The notes beneath the pieces are model-generated. The model did no database searches, was not told where the DNA came from, and saw nothing but the letters and a program-made list of their open reading frames with translations. A DNA stretch of 64,000 nucleotides from Limnohabitans sp. Jir72 (lineage in GTDB: Bacteria > Pseudomonadota > Gammaproteobacteria > Burkholderiales > Burkholderiaceae_C), in the NCBI RefSeq assembly GCF_003063575.1, contig NZ_NESC01000004.1, forward strand, positions 186,001 through 250,000, given 5' to 3'. How positions within the stretch are numbered: the stretch's first letter is position 1; each line of letters starts with the position of its first letter. The position numbers were made by a program, and so were the translations under genes. Shown in pieces: positions 22,688-32,594 of this stretch.

Positions 22688-23575
22688 TTGGCTGCCGAAA
22701 AACGCATCGTCTTTCGCTCGACCTGGCTGCCTTGGGTGCTGATCGCACCCCAGGTGCTCATCATCAGCGTCTTCTTTTTCTGGCCTGCGGGCCAGGCTTT
22801 GCTGCAATCGTTCCAGCAGTCGGACCCCTTTGGCACCTCGGTCGAATGGGTGGGTCTGGAGAACTTCGTCAACCTCTGGAACGATGAAACCTATTTGGCT
22901 TCTTTTGGCACCACCGCGATTTTCTCGGGGCTGGTGGCCAGTCTGGGCATGACCATCTCTTTGGTGCTGGCTTATTTTGCCGACCGCGTGGTACGGGGCT
23001 CCACCTTCTACCGCACCTTGCTGATCTGGCCCTATGCCGTGGCCCCGGCCGTGGCGGGCGTGGTCTGGTTGTTTTTGTTTTCGCCCAGCATTGGGGTCGT
23101 CTCATACGCACTGAACCAATGGGGTTTTGAGTGGAACGCGCTGCTCAACAGCCGCCACGCGATGGCATTGGTGGTCATGGCCGCCGTCTGGAAACAACTG
23201 TCCTACAACTTTCTGTTTTTCCTGGCCGGACTGCAAAGCATTCCCAAATCGCTGATCGAAGCCGCCGCCATCGACGGCGCGGGGCCATGGAAGCGGTTCT
23301 GGACCATCCAGTTCCCGCTCTTGTCACCCACCAGCTTCTTCCTGCTGGTGATCAACGTGGTCTATGCCTTTTTTGACACCTTTGGCATCGTTGACGCGGC
23401 TACCAAAGGCGGCCCCGGCAAGGACACAGCCATTTTGGTCTACAAGGTCTACTTCGATGGCTTCAAAGCAATGGACTTGGGCGGCTCGGCTGCACAGTCG
23501 GTGGTGCTGATGGTCATCGTGGTGGCGCTCACGGTGGTGCAGTTCCGCTTTGTCGAGAAAAAAGTGAACTACTGA
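22688..23575 (+). CDS. ugpA: sn-Glycerol-3-phosphate ABC transporter permease UgpA
   Basis: The 295-residue inner-membrane permease has six hydrophobic segments. The EAA loop, [21 protein letters not shown], contacts the ATPase UgpC. The frame starts with TTG at 22688, 9 bp after the ugpB stop; no ATG is available before the first helix, so TTG is the most likely start. Its stop overlaps the ugpE start by one base (TGATG). Confidence 0.94.
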   Translation: MAAEKRIVFRSTWLPWVLIAPQVLIISVFFFWPAGQALLQSFQQSDPFGTSVEWVGLENFVNLWNDETYLASFGTTAIFSGLVASLGMTISLVLAYFADRVVRGSTFYRTLLIWPYAVAPAVAGVVWLFLFSPSIGVVSYALNQWGFEWNALLNSRHAMALVVMAAVWKQLSYNFLFFLAGLQSIPKSLIEAAAIDGAGPWKRFWTIQFPLLSPTSFFLLVINVVYAFFDTFGIVDAATKGGPGKDTAILVYKVYFDGFKAMDLGGSAAQSVVLMVIVVALTVVQFRFVEKKVNY

Positions 23576-24426
23576 TGATTGAGCGCAACCGATTCCTCGA
23601 CATCGTCTCGCACGCGGTGCTGATCGTAGGCGTGATGGTGGTGGCTTTTCCGGTCTATGTGACCTTTGTGGCCTCCACCCACACCATGGAAGAAGTGGTC
23701 AAGGCGCCCATGTCGCTGTGGCCCGGATCGCACCTGATCGAGAACTACAAGGCCGCTTTGCTGGGTGACCGCATCGGCATGGGCTCAACGGCCGCCGTGG
23801 GACCGATGATGTTCGTCAGCCTGGTCTGCGCCCTGACCATTGCCCTTGGCAAGATCGCCATGTCGCTGCTGTCGGCCTTTGCCATCGTGTACTTCCGCTT
23901 TCCGTTCCGCATGGCCGTCTTCTGGGGCATCTTCATCACCCTGATGCTGCCGGTCGAAGTGCGCATTGGCCCCACCTACAAGGTCGTGTCAGACCTGGGC
24001 ATGCTCAACAGCTATGCGGGCCTGACGGTGCCTTTGATCGCCTCGGCCACGGCCACGTTTTTATTCCGTCAGTTCTTTTTGACCGTGCCCGATGAACTGG
24101 TCGAAGCCGCCCGCATGGACGGCGCGGGGCCGATGCGCTTTTTCAAGGACGTGCTGGTGCCGCTGTCGGCCACCAGCATGGCAGCGCTGTTCGTGATCCA
24201 GTTCATCTATGGCTGGAACCAGTACCTCTGGCCGCTTTTGGTCACCACCGAAGAAAACATGTACCCGGTGGTGATTGGCATCAAACGCATGATCTCGGGC
24301 GGCGACGCCCAGACCGAGTGGCACATCGTCATGGCCACGGCCATGCTGGCCATGATCCCGCCTGCGGCGGTGGTCATGCTGATGCAAAAATGGTTCGTCA
24401 AGGGCCTGGTTGATACGGAGAAATAA
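23575..24426 (+). CDS. ugpE: sn-Glycerol-3-phosphate ABC transporter permease UgpE
   Basis: The 283-residue protein is the second permease half, with six membrane helices. The EAA loop appears as [21 protein letters not shown] near residue 180. It starts on the last base of ugpA. It is separated from ugpC by about 110 bp that carry a pair of hairpin repeats, unlike the tight packing of the rest of the operon. Confidence 0.95.
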   Translation: MIERNRFLDIVSHAVLIVGVMVVAFPVYVTFVASTHTMEEVVKAPMSLWPGSHLIENYKAALLGDRIGMGSTAAVGPMMFVSLVCALTIALGKIAMSLLSAFAIVYFRFPFRMAVFWGIFITLMLPVEVRIGPTYKVVSDLGMLNSYAGLTVPLIASATATFLFRQFFLTVPDELVEAARMDGAGPMRFFKDVLVPLSATSMAALFVIQFIYGWNQYLWPLLVTTEENMYPVVIGIKRMISGGDAQTEWHIVMATAMLAMIPPAAVVMLMQKWFVKGLVDTEK

Positions 24427-24432
24427 ATACAC

Positions 24433-24520
24433 CGGGGACAGACCACTGCGAAGCGGTGCTCTGTCCCCGTCAAATTAGTAACCCGGAGACAGACCCATGC
24501 GAAGCGTTGCTCTGTCCCCG
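24433..24520. repeat. Two tandem imperfect-palindrome elements between ugpE and ugpC
   Basis: Two similar units lie in tandem. Unit 1 (24433-24469) has GGGGACAGA and TCTGTCCCC arms with an inner CACTGC-GAA-GCGGTG stem. Unit 2 (24484-24520) keeps the same plan with few changes (GGAGACAGA, ATGC-GAA-GCGT). They resemble REP/RAYT-type or MITE-like repeats. In mRNA they would form two strong stem-loops without T tracts. Confidence 0.8.
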
Positions 24521-24536
24521 TCTGATTAAAAAATCC

Positions 24537-25547
24537 ATGGCCTCCATCACCCTTTCCCACATCCTCAAAACCTATGGCGCGGGCGCCAAGGCCAACACCG
24601 TCATCCACGACCTGAGCGCCAGCATCGCCGATGGCGAATTCGTGGTCATCGTCGGGCCGTCCGGCTGCGGCAAGTCCACCCTGCTCCGCATGGTGGCGGG
24701 CCTGGAAGACATCTCGGGCGGCACCATTTCAATTGGTGAGCGTGTGGTCAACGAGCTGGAACCCGCCGAGCGTGACATCGCCATGGTGTTTCAGAACTAC
24801 GCGCTGTACCCGCACATGAGCGTGTTCGACAACATGGCCTATGGCCTGAAGATCGCCAAGCGCCCCATCGAAGAGATCAAGGCCCGCGTGGACAAGGCGG
24901 CGAGCATCCTCGAATTGAGCCACTTGCTGCAACGCAAACCCCGCGAGTTGTCCGGTGGCCAGCGCCAGCGCGTGGCCATGGGCCGCGCCATTGTGCGCCA
25001 GCCGCAGGTGTTTTTGTTTGACGAGCCGCTGTCGAATCTGGACGCCAAGCTGCGCGCCCAGACCCGGCTGGAGATTCAAAAACTGCACCGCGAATTGGGC
25101 ATCACCAGCCTGTTTGTCACGCACGACCAGGTCGAAGCCATGACGCTGGCCCAGCGCATGATCGTGATGAACGGTGGCCACATGGAGCAATTTGGCACGC
25201 CCGAAGAGGTCTACAACCGCCCGGCCAGCACCTTTGTGGCCAGTTTCATCGGATCGCCGCCCATGAACCTGCTCAAGCACGCGCCGGGCACGCCCGCAGG
25301 GCAAATCATGGGCATCCGCCCCGAGCACCTGGACATCACGCCATCTGGTGGTTGGATGCTGTCTGTGGACACGGTGGAACTGCTGGGCGCCGAGCGTCTG
25401 GTGCACGCCCGCTTAGGAGATGAAACACTCACCTTGCGGCTGGACGAGTCGCTGCCCGCGCCGCAACCGGGCACCACCTTCTGCGCCACGCCCCGCGCCG
25501 ACCGCGTGCACTGGTTTGACGCGCAGACCCAAAAACGCATCGCCTGA
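24537..25547 (+). CDS. ugpC: sn-Glycerol-3-phosphate import ATP-binding protein UgpC
   Basis: The 336-residue ABC ATPase belongs to the MalK/UgpC group. Walker [11 protein letters not shown]-loop near [11 protein letters not shown], signature LSGGQRQRV, Walker [14 protein letters not shown] and the switch His in FVTHDQVEA are all intact. A C-terminal TOBE-type regulatory domain begins near GIRPEHLDI. It energises UgpAE. The start [14 protein letters not shown] at 24537 fits the family. A longer frame would begin inside the hairpin repeats. Confidence 0.96.
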   Translation: MASITLSHILKTYGAGAKANTVIHDLSASIADGEFVVIVGPSGCGKSTLLRMVAGLEDISGGTISIGERVVNELEPAERDIAMVFQNYALYPHMSVFDNMAYGLKIAKRPIEEIKARVDKAASILELSHLLQRKPRELSGGQRQRVAMGRAIVRQPQVFLFDEPLSNLDAKLRAQTRLEIQKLHRELGITSLFVTHDQVEAMTLAQRMIVMNGGHMEQFGTPEEVYNRPASTFVASFIGSPPMNLLKHAPGTPAGQIMGIRPEHLDITPSGGWMLSVDTVELLGAERLVHARLGDETLTLRLDESLPAPQPGTTFCATPRADRVHWFDAQTQKRIA

Positions 25548-25556
25548 ACGGGTCCC

Positions 25557-26291
25557 ATGAAACCCTGGCCCTACCCGCGCTGGATCGCCCACCGGGGCGC
25601 TGGCAAACTCGCCCCCGAAAACACGCTGGCCGCCTTTCGGCTTGGGTCTGAGCACGGCTACCGCATGTTCGAGTGCGATGCCAAACTCAGCGCCGACGGT
25701 GTGGTGTTTCTGATGCACGACGCCACACTGGAACGCACCACCAACGGCCAAGGCATCGGCGGCGAACAAGCCTGGCAGACGCTCTCGCAGCTGGATGCAG
25801 GCCGCTGGCATTCCCGTGCCTTTGCGGGCGAGCCCCTGGCCACTCTGGAAGGTCTGGCCCGTTTTTGCCTGGCCAACCGTTGCCTGCTCAACATCGAGAT
25901 CAAACCCACCCCGGGCACCGAAGCCGCCACCGGCGAAGCTGTGGCCCGCCTCGCAGCCCAGCTGTGGCAAGGGGCCGAGGTGCCGCCACTCTTGACCTCG
26001 TTCAAGCCCGACGCGCTGGCGGCAGCCCAAGCGGTCGCGCCCGAACTGCCCCGCGGCCTGCTGGTCGATACCTTGTGGGACGGCTGGTTGGAAAAAGCCC
26101 TGGCACTCCATTGTGTGGCCGTGGTCGCCCACTACGCCCTGTGGGACGCCACCACCGTGGCCCAAGTCAAGGGCGCAGGCCTGCGTTGCCTGAGCTATAC
26201 CGTCAACGACGAATGGGCGGCTCAGCACCTGCTGGCCTTGGGCACCGACGGCATCATCACGGACAGGGTGGACCTGTTCAGCCCAGCCTGA
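25557..26291 (+). CDS. ugpQ: Glycerophosphodiester phosphodiesterase UgpQ
   Basis: The 244-residue cytosolic enzyme hydrolyses glycerophosphodiesters to glycerol-3-phosphate and an alcohol. The GDPD catalytic residues are seen in IAHRGAGKLAPENT (His and Arg), the metal site ECDAKLSADG and the second His in MHDATLERTTNG. NIEIKP and DGIITDRVDL complete the barrel. It is the last ugp gene, 9 bp after ugpC, so imported phosphodiesters are processed inside the cell. Confidence 0.95.
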   Translation: MKPWPYPRWIAHRGAGKLAPENTLAAFRLGSEHGYRMFECDAKLSADGVVFLMHDATLERTTNGQGIGGEQAWQTLSQLDAGRWHSRAFAGEPLATLEGLARFCLANRCLLNIEIKPTPGTEAATGEAVARLAAQLWQGAEVPPLLTSFKPDALAAAQAVAPELPRGLLVDTLWDGWLEKALALHCVAVVAHYALWDATTVAQVKGAGLRCLSYTVNDEWAAQHLLALGTDGIITDRVDLFSPA

Positions 26292-26294
26292 GCC

Positions 26295-26570
26295 TTATTT
26301 GCGGCTCCAGCCCCGGTGCATGGCCCACTCGGCTGTCGCGGCGACCAGCACCAGCGCCATGTAGGTGCTCATTTTTCCGTCATGGCCTTGCAAGACCAAA
26401 CCTGCCACCAGCACCAGCACGCCCGCCAAGGCATGCACAGCCCTGCGCCGTCGCACAGGCCAGCCGCCTGAGCCCATCACCCAGCGCCCGGCCCAGGGCA
26501 TCAGCACGGCCATGGCCAGCGCGGGCAGTACAAAGTTCAGCAGATGCAAGATGAGTAACCAGACAGTCAT
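26295..26570 (-). CDS. Small hypothetical membrane protein
   Basis: The protein has 91 residues with two to three hydrophobic helices (VWLLILHLLNFVLPALAMAVL, then VHALAGVLVLVAGLVLQ and a shorter one) and a basic loop RRRRAVH between them. No family is recognised. It is convergent with ugpQ, with only 3 bp between stop codons. A longer frame upstream lacks a plausible start sequence. Confidence 0.6.
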   Translation of the reverse strand: MTVWLLILHLLNFVLPALAMAVLMPWAGRWVMGSGGWPVRRRRAVHALAGVLVLVAGLVLQGHDGKMSTYMALVLVAATAEWAMHRGWSRK

Positions 26571-26595
26571 GGGCGCTTGAAACAGGTCTAAGTTC

Positions 26596-26614
26596 GCGTC
26601 ACGCCGTGTGACGC
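26596..26614. promoter_or_regulatory. Inverted repeat upstream of hemA copy 1
   Basis: A 7-bp inverted repeat, GCGTCAC-N5-GTGACGC, lies 70 bp before the hemA start. It could be an operator or part of a leader hairpin. No known consensus matches it clearly. Confidence 0.35.
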
Positions 26615-26683
26615 AAGCGACTCGATTGTGCCCTGAAAGCCCCCCAGGTCGGGCCGCGCAAAGGGGGTTTCTATAATCAGCAC

Positions 26684-27955
26684 ATGGCTGTCTGGACCCT
26701 CGGTTTGAACCACACGACTGCGCCGCTCGATTTGCGCGGCCGGTTTGCGTTCGCCGTGGACCAGCTGGCCCCCACTTTGCAGGGTTTGCGCAGCGATCTG
26801 GCCCAGCGCACCGACCAGACGCCCGAAGCGGCGATCTTGTCCACTTGCAACCGCACCGAGATTTATTGCGCCGCCGATCAAGCCGCCACCGCCGACACCT
26901 TGCGTTGGCTGGCCCAAGCCGGTGGCGTATCGGCACAAGAACTCCAATCGCACACCTATCTGCTCGAAGGCAACGAGGCTGCGCGGCACGCCTTCCGGGT
27001 GGCCAGCGGACTCGACTCGATGGTCTTGGGCGAAGCCCAGATCCTGGGGCAACTGAAAGACGCGGTGCGTGCCGCAGAACAAGCGGGGGCTTTGGGCAGC
27101 ACCCTCAACCAGCTGTTTCAACGCACCTTTGCCGTGGCCAAGGAAGTGCGCACCGCCACCGAAATCGGAGCCCACTCGATCAGCATGGCCGCTGCCTCGG
27201 TGCGCCTGGCCAGCCAGCTGTTTGAAAACCTTAGGGACATCAAGGTGCTGTTTGTCGGTGCGGGCGAGATGATCGAGTTGGTGGTGACCCACTTTGCCGC
27301 CAAACAACCGCACAGCATGACCATTGCCAACCGCAGCCTGGAACGCGGCGAAAAGCTGGCCAACCGTTTTGGCGCGCAAGTGATGCAACTGTCCCAGCTG
27401 CCCGATCGCCTGCACGAGTTCGACGCCGTGATCAGCTGCACCGCCAGCACCTTGCCCCTGATCGGTCTGGGCGCGGTAGAGCGGGCATTGAAGAAGCGCA
27501 AGCACCGCCCCATGTTCATGGTCGACCTGGCCGTGCCGCGTGACATCGAGCCCGAAGTCAAAGCGCTCCAAGACGTTTACCTCTACACCGTGGACGACTT
27601 GGCCAGTGTGGTGCAAGCGGGCCAGGCCCAACGCCAGGCGGCAGTGGCCGAGGCCGAAGTGATCATCGACGCCGGCGTGCAAAGCTTCAGCCACTGGCTG
27701 GGCCAGCGCGACAGCGTGCCGCTGATCCAGCAACTGCACCAACAAGCCGACAACTGGCGCGAAGCCGAATTGGCCCGTGCCCGCAAGCTGCTGGCCAAAG
27801 GCGAGTCACCTGAAGCCGTGCTGGAAGCCCTGGCCAAAGGCCTGACCCAAAAAATGCTGCACGGCACCCTGGCTGACCTGCGCAGCGCCGACGCTGCCCA
27901 CCGCGAGCAGACCATGCAAGCGGTGCAGCGCCTGTTTTTGCGGCAAGAGCGTTAG
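26684..27955 (+). CDS. hemA: Glutamyl-tRNA reductase (copy 1, housekeeping position)
   Basis: The 423-residue enzyme reduces glutamyl-tRNA to glutamate-1-semialdehyde, the first step of 5-aminolevulinate synthesis in organisms using the C5 pathway. The catalytic Cys is in [10 protein letters not shown], the NADPH-binding motif is VGAGEM, and the C-terminal dimerisation helix ends the chain. It is followed by prfA and prmC, the classical hemA-prfA order. A second hemA lies at 48959-50212. TATAAT (26672 region) lies about 10 bp before the start codon, so the leader must be very short or this box is not used. Confidence 0.96.
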   Translation: MAVWTLGLNHTTAPLDLRGRFAFAVDQLAPTLQGLRSDLAQRTDQTPEAAILSTCNRTEIYCAADQAATADTLRWLAQAGGVSAQELQSHTYLLEGNEAARHAFRVASGLDSMVLGEAQILGQLKDAVRAAEQAGALGSTLNQLFQRTFAVAKEVRTATEIGAHSISMAAASVRLASQLFENLRDIKVLFVGAGEMIELVVTHFAAKQPHSMTIANRSLERGEKLANRFGAQVMQLSQLPDRLHEFDAVISCTASTLPLIGLGAVERALKKRKHRPMFMVDLAVPRDIEPEVKALQDVYLYTVDDLASVVQAGQAQRQAAVAEAEVIIDAGVQSFSHWLGQRDSVPLIQQLHQQADNWREAELARARKLLAKGESPEAVLEALAKGLTQKMLHGTLADLRSADAAHREQTMQAVQRLFLRQER

Positions 27956-28004
27956 CGTTGCCGGTCGGCGCTTGAACACCGACAAGATCCCACTATCCTC
28001 GCAG

Positions 28005-28055
28005 GTCGGAGCTTCAGCTCCGACACCTGGCGCAAGTCGGAGCTGAAGCTCCGAG
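28005..28055. repeat. Pair of 20-bp palindromes upstream of prfA
   Basis: GTCGGAGCTTCAGCTCCGAC (28005-28024) is followed 11 bp later by TCGGAGCTGAAGCTCCGA (28037-28054). Each is a perfect or near-perfect palindrome. The pair fills the hemA-prfA gap and looks like a REP-type dispersed element. Confidence 0.8.
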
Positions 28056-28073
28056 CTACAACACTTTGGTCGC

Positions 28074-29162
28074 ATGAAACCCTTCCTCATCCAACAACTC
28101 GAACGCTACGCCCTGCGGCTGACCGAGCTGGACTTTTTGCTGTCCCGCGAGGACATCATGGGCGACATGACCCAGTTCCTGAAGCTCTCGCGCGAGCATG
28201 CCGAGGTCAGCGCCGTGGCCTCGCGCTTTGCCCGCTTTCAGCAGCGCACAGCCGATCTGAGCGCCGCCCAAGCCATGCTCGATGACGCCGACCTGCGCGA
28301 GATGGCCGAAGAAGAAATCGCCAGCGCCAGCGCCGAGTTGCAAACGCTGGAGGCCGAATTGCAGCGCATGCTGCTGCCCAAAGATCCAGACGACGCCCGC
28401 CCGGCTTTTGTGGAAATCCGCGCAGGCACCGGTGGTGACGAGTCGGCGCTGTTTGCGGGCGACTTGCTGCGCATGTACACCCGCTATGCCGAAAGCCAAG
28501 GCTGGAAGTGCGAGATCGTGTCTGAATCGGTGAGCGAGCTGGGCGGCTACAAAGAAGTGGTGGTGCGCATCGAAGGCGACACCGTTTACGGCGCACTCAA
28601 GTTCGAGTCCGGCGGCCACCGGGTGCAGCGCGTGCCCGCCACCGAGACACAAGGTCGCATCCACACCAGCGCCTGCACCGTGGCGGTGCTGGCCGAGCCG
28701 GACGAAGCCGAGGCGATCAAGATCAACCCCTCGGACTTGCGCATCGACACCTACCGCGCCAGCGGTGCGGGCGGACAGCACATCAACAAAACCGACTCGG
28801 CCGTGCGCATCACCCACTTGCCCACGGGCATCGTGGCCGAATGCCAGGACGGCCGCAGCCAGCACAGCAACAAGGCCCAGGCCCTGAAGGTGCTGACGGC
28901 CCGCATCCAGGAAAAAGACCGGGCCGAACGCGCTGCCAAAGACGCGGCCGAACGCAAAAGCCTGATCGGCAGCGGCGACCGCTCGGACCGCATCCGCACT
29001 TACAACTTTCCGCAAGGCCGCTTGACCGACCACCGCATCAACCTCACGCTGTACAAACTGCTCACCATCATGGAAGGCGATTTGAAAGACGTGGTCGATG
29101 CGCTGCAGGCTTACGAAGCCGCAGAACAACTGGCCGCGCTGGAGATCGGGGCCACCACCTGA
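28074..29162 (+). CDS. prfA: Peptide chain release factor 1
   Basis: The 362-residue factor ends translation at UAA and UAG. The catalytic GGQ is in [10 protein letters not shown], and the PAT anticodon-mimic tripeptide lies in [12 protein letters not shown]. The N-terminal helical hairpin domain is complete. Its stop shares a base with the start of prmC (TGATG), whose product methylates the GGQ glutamine. Confidence 0.97.
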   Translation: MKPFLIQQLERYALRLTELDFLLSREDIMGDMTQFLKLSREHAEVSAVASRFARFQQRTADLSAAQAMLDDADLREMAEEEIASASAELQTLEAELQRMLLPKDPDDARPAFVEIRAGTGGDESALFAGDLLRMYTRYAESQGWKCEIVSESVSELGGYKEVVVRIEGDTVYGALKFESGGHRVQRVPATETQGRIHTSACTVAVLAEPDEAEAIKINPSDLRIDTYRASGAGGQHINKTDSAVRITHLPTGIVAECQDGRSQHSNKAQALKVLTARIQEKDRAERAAKDAAERKSLIGSGDRSDRIRTYNFPQGRLTDHRINLTLYKLLTIMEGDLKDVVDALQAYEAAEQLAALEIGATT

Positions 29163-30001
29163 TGAACACCCCCACACTGACCGAATGCCTGAACCAGGCA
29201 CACACACAGGGCATGGCCCGGGTCGATGCGCAGATGCTGCTGCTGCACAGCTTGGGCCGCCCCCTGCATGACCGCGCCTGGCTGCTGAGCCACGACAACG
29301 ACGCCTTAACGCCCACGCAACATGCCACTTGGCAAGCTGCGCTGCACCGCCGCCTGAGCGGCGAGCCTGTGGCCTACATCACCGGTCGCAAAGATTTTTT
29401 TGGTTTAACGCTGTCGGTGGATGCCCGCGTGCTGGACCCGCGCCCCGACACCGAAACCCTGGTGGAATGGGCACTGGCGGTGCTGCCCGCCACGCCCGCC
29501 CCACAGGGCTTGCGCGTGCTGGACCTGGGCACCGGCAGCGGTGCGGTGGCCTTGGCGCTGCAACACGCCCGCCCCGATGCACAGGTGTGGGCCGTAGACG
29601 CCAGCGAAGACGCTCTGGCCGTGGCCCGAGCCAACGCCCAGCGCTTGAACTTGCCGGTGCAGTTTGTGCTGAGTGACTGGCTGGCCGCTGTGCCCGGGGT
29701 GTTCGATCTGATTGCCTCCAACCCGCCTTATGTGGCCGCTGGCGACCCGCACCTGGCCGCACTGACGCACGAGCCCCTGCAAGCCCTGACCAGCGGGGCC
29801 GATGGCCTGGCGGACATCCGCCAGATCATCGCGCAAGCCTCCAGCCACCTGGCCCCAGGCAGTTGGCTGCTGCTGGAACACGGCTGGGACCAGGCCACCG
29901 CCGTGCAGGGCCTGCTGAGACAAGCCGGATTCACCGATGTGCAGTCACGCCAAGATCTGGCCGGGGTGGACCGCTGCACAGGCGGGCGGTTGACTTTGTG
30001 A
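29162..30001 (+). CDS. prmC: Release factor glutamine N5-methyltransferase
   Basis: The 279-residue protein methylates the Gln of the GGQ motif in release factors using SAM. SAM motif I is VLDLGTGSGAVAL and the substrate-binding NPPY is present (ASNPPYVAAGD). An N-terminal helical bundle (residues 1-75) precedes the catalytic domain with GEPVAYITGRKDFFGL. Translation is coupled to prfA by the one-base overlap. Confidence 0.97.
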   Translation: MNTPTLTECLNQAHTQGMARVDAQMLLLHSLGRPLHDRAWLLSHDNDALTPTQHATWQAALHRRLSGEPVAYITGRKDFFGLTLSVDARVLDPRPDTETLVEWALAVLPATPAPQGLRVLDLGTGSGAVALALQHARPDAQVWAVDASEDALAVARANAQRLNLPVQFVLSDWLAAVPGVFDLIASNPPYVAAGDPHLAALTHEPLQALTSGADGLADIRQIIAQASSHLAPGSWLLLEHGWDQATAVQGLLRQAGFTDVQSRQDLAGVDRCTGGRLTL

Positions 30002-30070
30002 ACAGCCAAACAGGCCCGGCCGCAACGGGGATAATCAGGGCTTCTTGCTTGATAACCACAAGCCACGACC

Positions 30071-31882
30071 ATGATCCGAATTTCTGAACTCAAACTCCCC
30101 CTCTCGGCCCTGCCAGTGCAAGCGCGCCGCGCTGCAGACGCCCCGTCTGAAACCGACGAGGACCGCATTCCACCGCCCCACCCCGAAGCGGCTTTGCGCC
30201 AACTGGCCGCCAAAGCCTTGGGACTCGGCGAGTCCGACATCGCCACGCTGCACGTTTTCAAACGCAGCTTCGATGCCCGCAAGGCCGAGCTGCTGGCGGT
30301 GTTCATCGTGGACATCACATTGAGCGATGCGTCTGCGCAAACCGCGCTGCTGCAACAGTTCGAGAAGAACCCGCACATCCAGCCCACACCCGACATGACT
30401 TGGCACCCGCCTCGCCATGCCCGCGCAGACTTTGGCACGCACGACGGCGAGCGCCCCGTGGTGGTGGGCTTTGGCCCTTGCGGCATGTTCGCGGCGCTGA
30501 GCTTGGCGCAAATGGGCTTCAAGCCCATCGTGCTGGAACGCGGCAAACCCGTGCGCGAACGCACCAAGGACACCTGGGGCCTGTGGCGCAAGAAAACGCT
30601 CAACCCCGAGAGCAATGTGCAGTTTGGCGAAGGCGGCGCTGGCACCTTCAGTGACGGCAAGCTCTACAGCCAAATCAAAGACCCGCGCCACCTGGGCCGC
30701 AAGGTGATGGATGAGTTCGTCAAGGCCGGGGCCCCTGCCGACATCTTGTTTGCCGCGCACCCGCACATCGGCACCTTCAAGCTGGTCAAGGTGGTGGAAA
30801 ACATCCGCGAGCAAATCAAGGCACTGGGTGGCGAAATCCGATTTGAGCAACGCGTGAACGATGTGCTGCTCACGCCCGCACCAGAGGGTCAACAGGTCAA
30901 CGGCCTGCAGGTGCTGGACCTGCGCACCGGCCAAAGCCACATCCTGGCCACGCGCCATGTGGTGCTGGCCTTGGGCCACAGCTCGCGCGACACCGTTGTG
31001 ATGCTGCACCAACGTGGCGTGGCCTTGCAGGCCAAAGCGTTTTCGATTGGTGTGCGCATCGAGCACCCGCAAAGCGTGATCGACCAGGCCCGCTGGGGCC
31101 GCCACGCAGGCCACCCCCTGCTGGGCGCTGCCGATTACAAGCTGGTGCACCACGCGCAAAACGGCCGCGCGGTTTACAGCTTTTGCATGTGCCCCGGCGG
31201 CACGGTGGTGGCCGCCACCAGCGAGCCCGGCCGCGTGGTCACCAACGGCATGAGCCAGTACTCGCGCAACGAACGCAATGCCAACGCGGGCATGGTGGTG
31301 GGCATCGACCCGCCGGACTATCCGCTGGACACCGCCGCCTGGCAAGCGGCCTTTGGCGATGTCGACGGCGCACAGCTGGCGCAAGAAGCCTTGGCCTTGG
31401 CACAGCAAAAACCGCCTGCGCCTCACCCGTTGGCGGGCATCGTGCTGCAACGCCAGCTGGAAACGCGTGCCTTTGAAGTGGGCGGTGCCAACTACGAAGC
31501 CCCCGGTCAATTGGTGGGCGACTTTCTGGCGCAACGCGCATCGCACAGCTGGGGCAGCGTGGTGCCGTCCTACAAACCCGGCGTCAAGCTGGGGGATCTG
31601 GCCGATGTGCTGCCCGACTACGCTGTGGCGGCCATGCGCGAAGCGCTGCCGGTGTTCGGCCGCAAGATCAAAGGCTACGACATGGCCGATGCGGTCATGA
31701 CTGGCGTAGAAACACGCACCTCTTCACCGCTCAAAATTCCACGAGGCGAAGACTTTCAAAGCCTCAACACGCGTGGTCTGTACCCGGCCGGTGAGGGGGC
31801 CAGCTATGCGGGCGGCATTTTGTCTGCCGGTGTGGACGGCATCAAAGTGGCCGAGGCTGTCGCTCAGCAATGTCGTGGATGA
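30071..31882 (+). CDS. FAD-dependent dehydrogenase (COG2509 type)
   Basis: The protein has 603 residues. An N-terminal domain of about 110 residues (with HVFKRSFDARK) is followed by a Rossmann FAD-binding motif VVVGFGPCGMFAALSLA near residue 135 and a second FAD region QFGEGGAGTFSDGKLYS. LNTRGLYPAGEGASYAGG near the C-terminus is the family end motif. The reaction is unknown; homologs are soluble flavoproteins of the BaiN/HI0933-like superfamily. The last 41 bp overlap the 3' end of a convergent Crp/Fnr gene. Confidence 0.87.
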   Translation: MIRISELKLPLSALPVQARRAADAPSETDEDRIPPPHPEAALRQLAAKALGLGESDIATLHVFKRSFDARKAELLAVFIVDITLSDASAQTALLQQFEKNPHIQPTPDMTWHPPRHARADFGTHDGERPVVVGFGPCGMFAALSLAQMGFKPIVLERGKPVRERTKDTWGLWRKKTLNPESNVQFGEGGAGTFSDGKLYSQIKDPRHLGRKVMDEFVKAGAPADILFAAHPHIGTFKLVKVVENIREQIKALGGEIRFEQRVNDVLLTPAPEGQQVNGLQVLDLRTGQSHILATRHVVLALGHSSRDTVVMLHQRGVALQAKAFSIGVRIEHPQSVIDQARWGRHAGHPLLGAADYKLVHHAQNGRAVYSFCMCPGGTVVAATSEPGRVVTNGMSQYSRNERNANAGMVVGIDPPDYPLDTAAWQAAFGDVDGAQLAQEALALAQQKPPAPHPLAGIVLQRQLETRAFEVGGANYEAPGQLVGDFLAQRASHSWGSVVPSYKPGVKLGDLADVLPDYAVAAMREALPVFGRKIKGYDMADAVMTGVETRTSSPLKIPRGEDFQSLNTRGLYPAGEGASYAGGILSAGVDGIKVAEAVAQQCRG

Positions 31883-32531
31883 CCATGGTGTGACACAGGC
31901 ACGCCACACGCGCCAAGCGCTTGGCATCCAGCACATGGACGCCCGCATCGGACAGGCCAAGCGCCTGGGTGGTTTCTAGCTGGTTCAACGCGATTTGCAG
32001 AGCCGACTCTTGTTGGCGCAAGGATGCTGGCAACAAGTCCTGGGGCACCGTCAAGGATGCGCCACCATGCTGCGCCAAACAGACCAAAAGCCAACTGGCC
32101 AAACGCTGTGTGGCGTTGTGGTGCTGGGCACAATAAGCCGTTTGTGCCATCTGCTCAATCAGGCCATGGATCACCGAGGTGAGGTACCACACCCATGTGC
32201 CATACAGCTTTGTCCCCTGCTTCAGGCTTGACCAATCCAGGCGATAAGCATGGCCAGGCACCATGACCATGGCTTTGATCTTGACGCCCCACAACTCCGA
32301 GGGGCCAATGCAGGCATGGTGCCCCACCACGGCCACATCCACTGCATCGTGCACATGGCAGCTTTGCGAAATGGCCAACAAAGCATCCCGAGGAAAGTAA
32401 ACATACGGATGCTCGGGTGCCAGCGAGAGCGGCCCTTGCGGCAGGAAAACGCTTTCAAGCGATGCACCCTGATCCGATGTCGCTTCCTTGAGCATCAAAT
32501 TCAGCAGAGAGTTACGAACAAGCCAGGTCAA
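31842..32531 (-). CDS. Crp/Fnr-family regulator with a divergent helix-turn-helix
   Basis: The protein has 229 residues. The N-terminal cupin-like sensor part contains VYFPRDALLAISQ and AVVGHHACIGPSELWG, matching its relative at 39377-40102. The helix QMAQTAYCAQHHNATQRLASWLL also matches that protein. The DNA-binding region is poorly conserved: LPASLRQQESALQIALNQLE stands where the relative has MANLLGVRREGVSEAASRLQ. It may bind a different site or act as a partner subunit. It is divergent from a second Crp/Fnr gene, with a shared 115-bp promoter region. Confidence 0.78.
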   Translation of the reverse strand: MTWLVRNSLLNLMLKEATSDQGASLESVFLPQGPLSLAPEHPYVYFPRDALLAISQSCHVHDAVDVAVVGHHACIGPSELWGVKIKAMVMVPGHAYRLDWSSLKQGTKLYGTWVWYLTSVIHGLIEQMAQTAYCAQHHNATQRLASWLLVCLAQHGGASLTVPQDLLPASLRQQESALQIALNQLETTQALGLSDAGVHVLDAKRLARVACLCHTMVIHDIAERQPRPL

Positions 32532-32594
32532 TGCGTTGTCGCCAAGGAAAGACTCGCTCCCTTGACTTTAGTGGTTCTGATATTGTCAGTATTC

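Noticed and set aside
26588..27745. A 385-residue minus-strand open frame
   Set aside because: It is antisense to hemA copy 1 with low-complexity composition.
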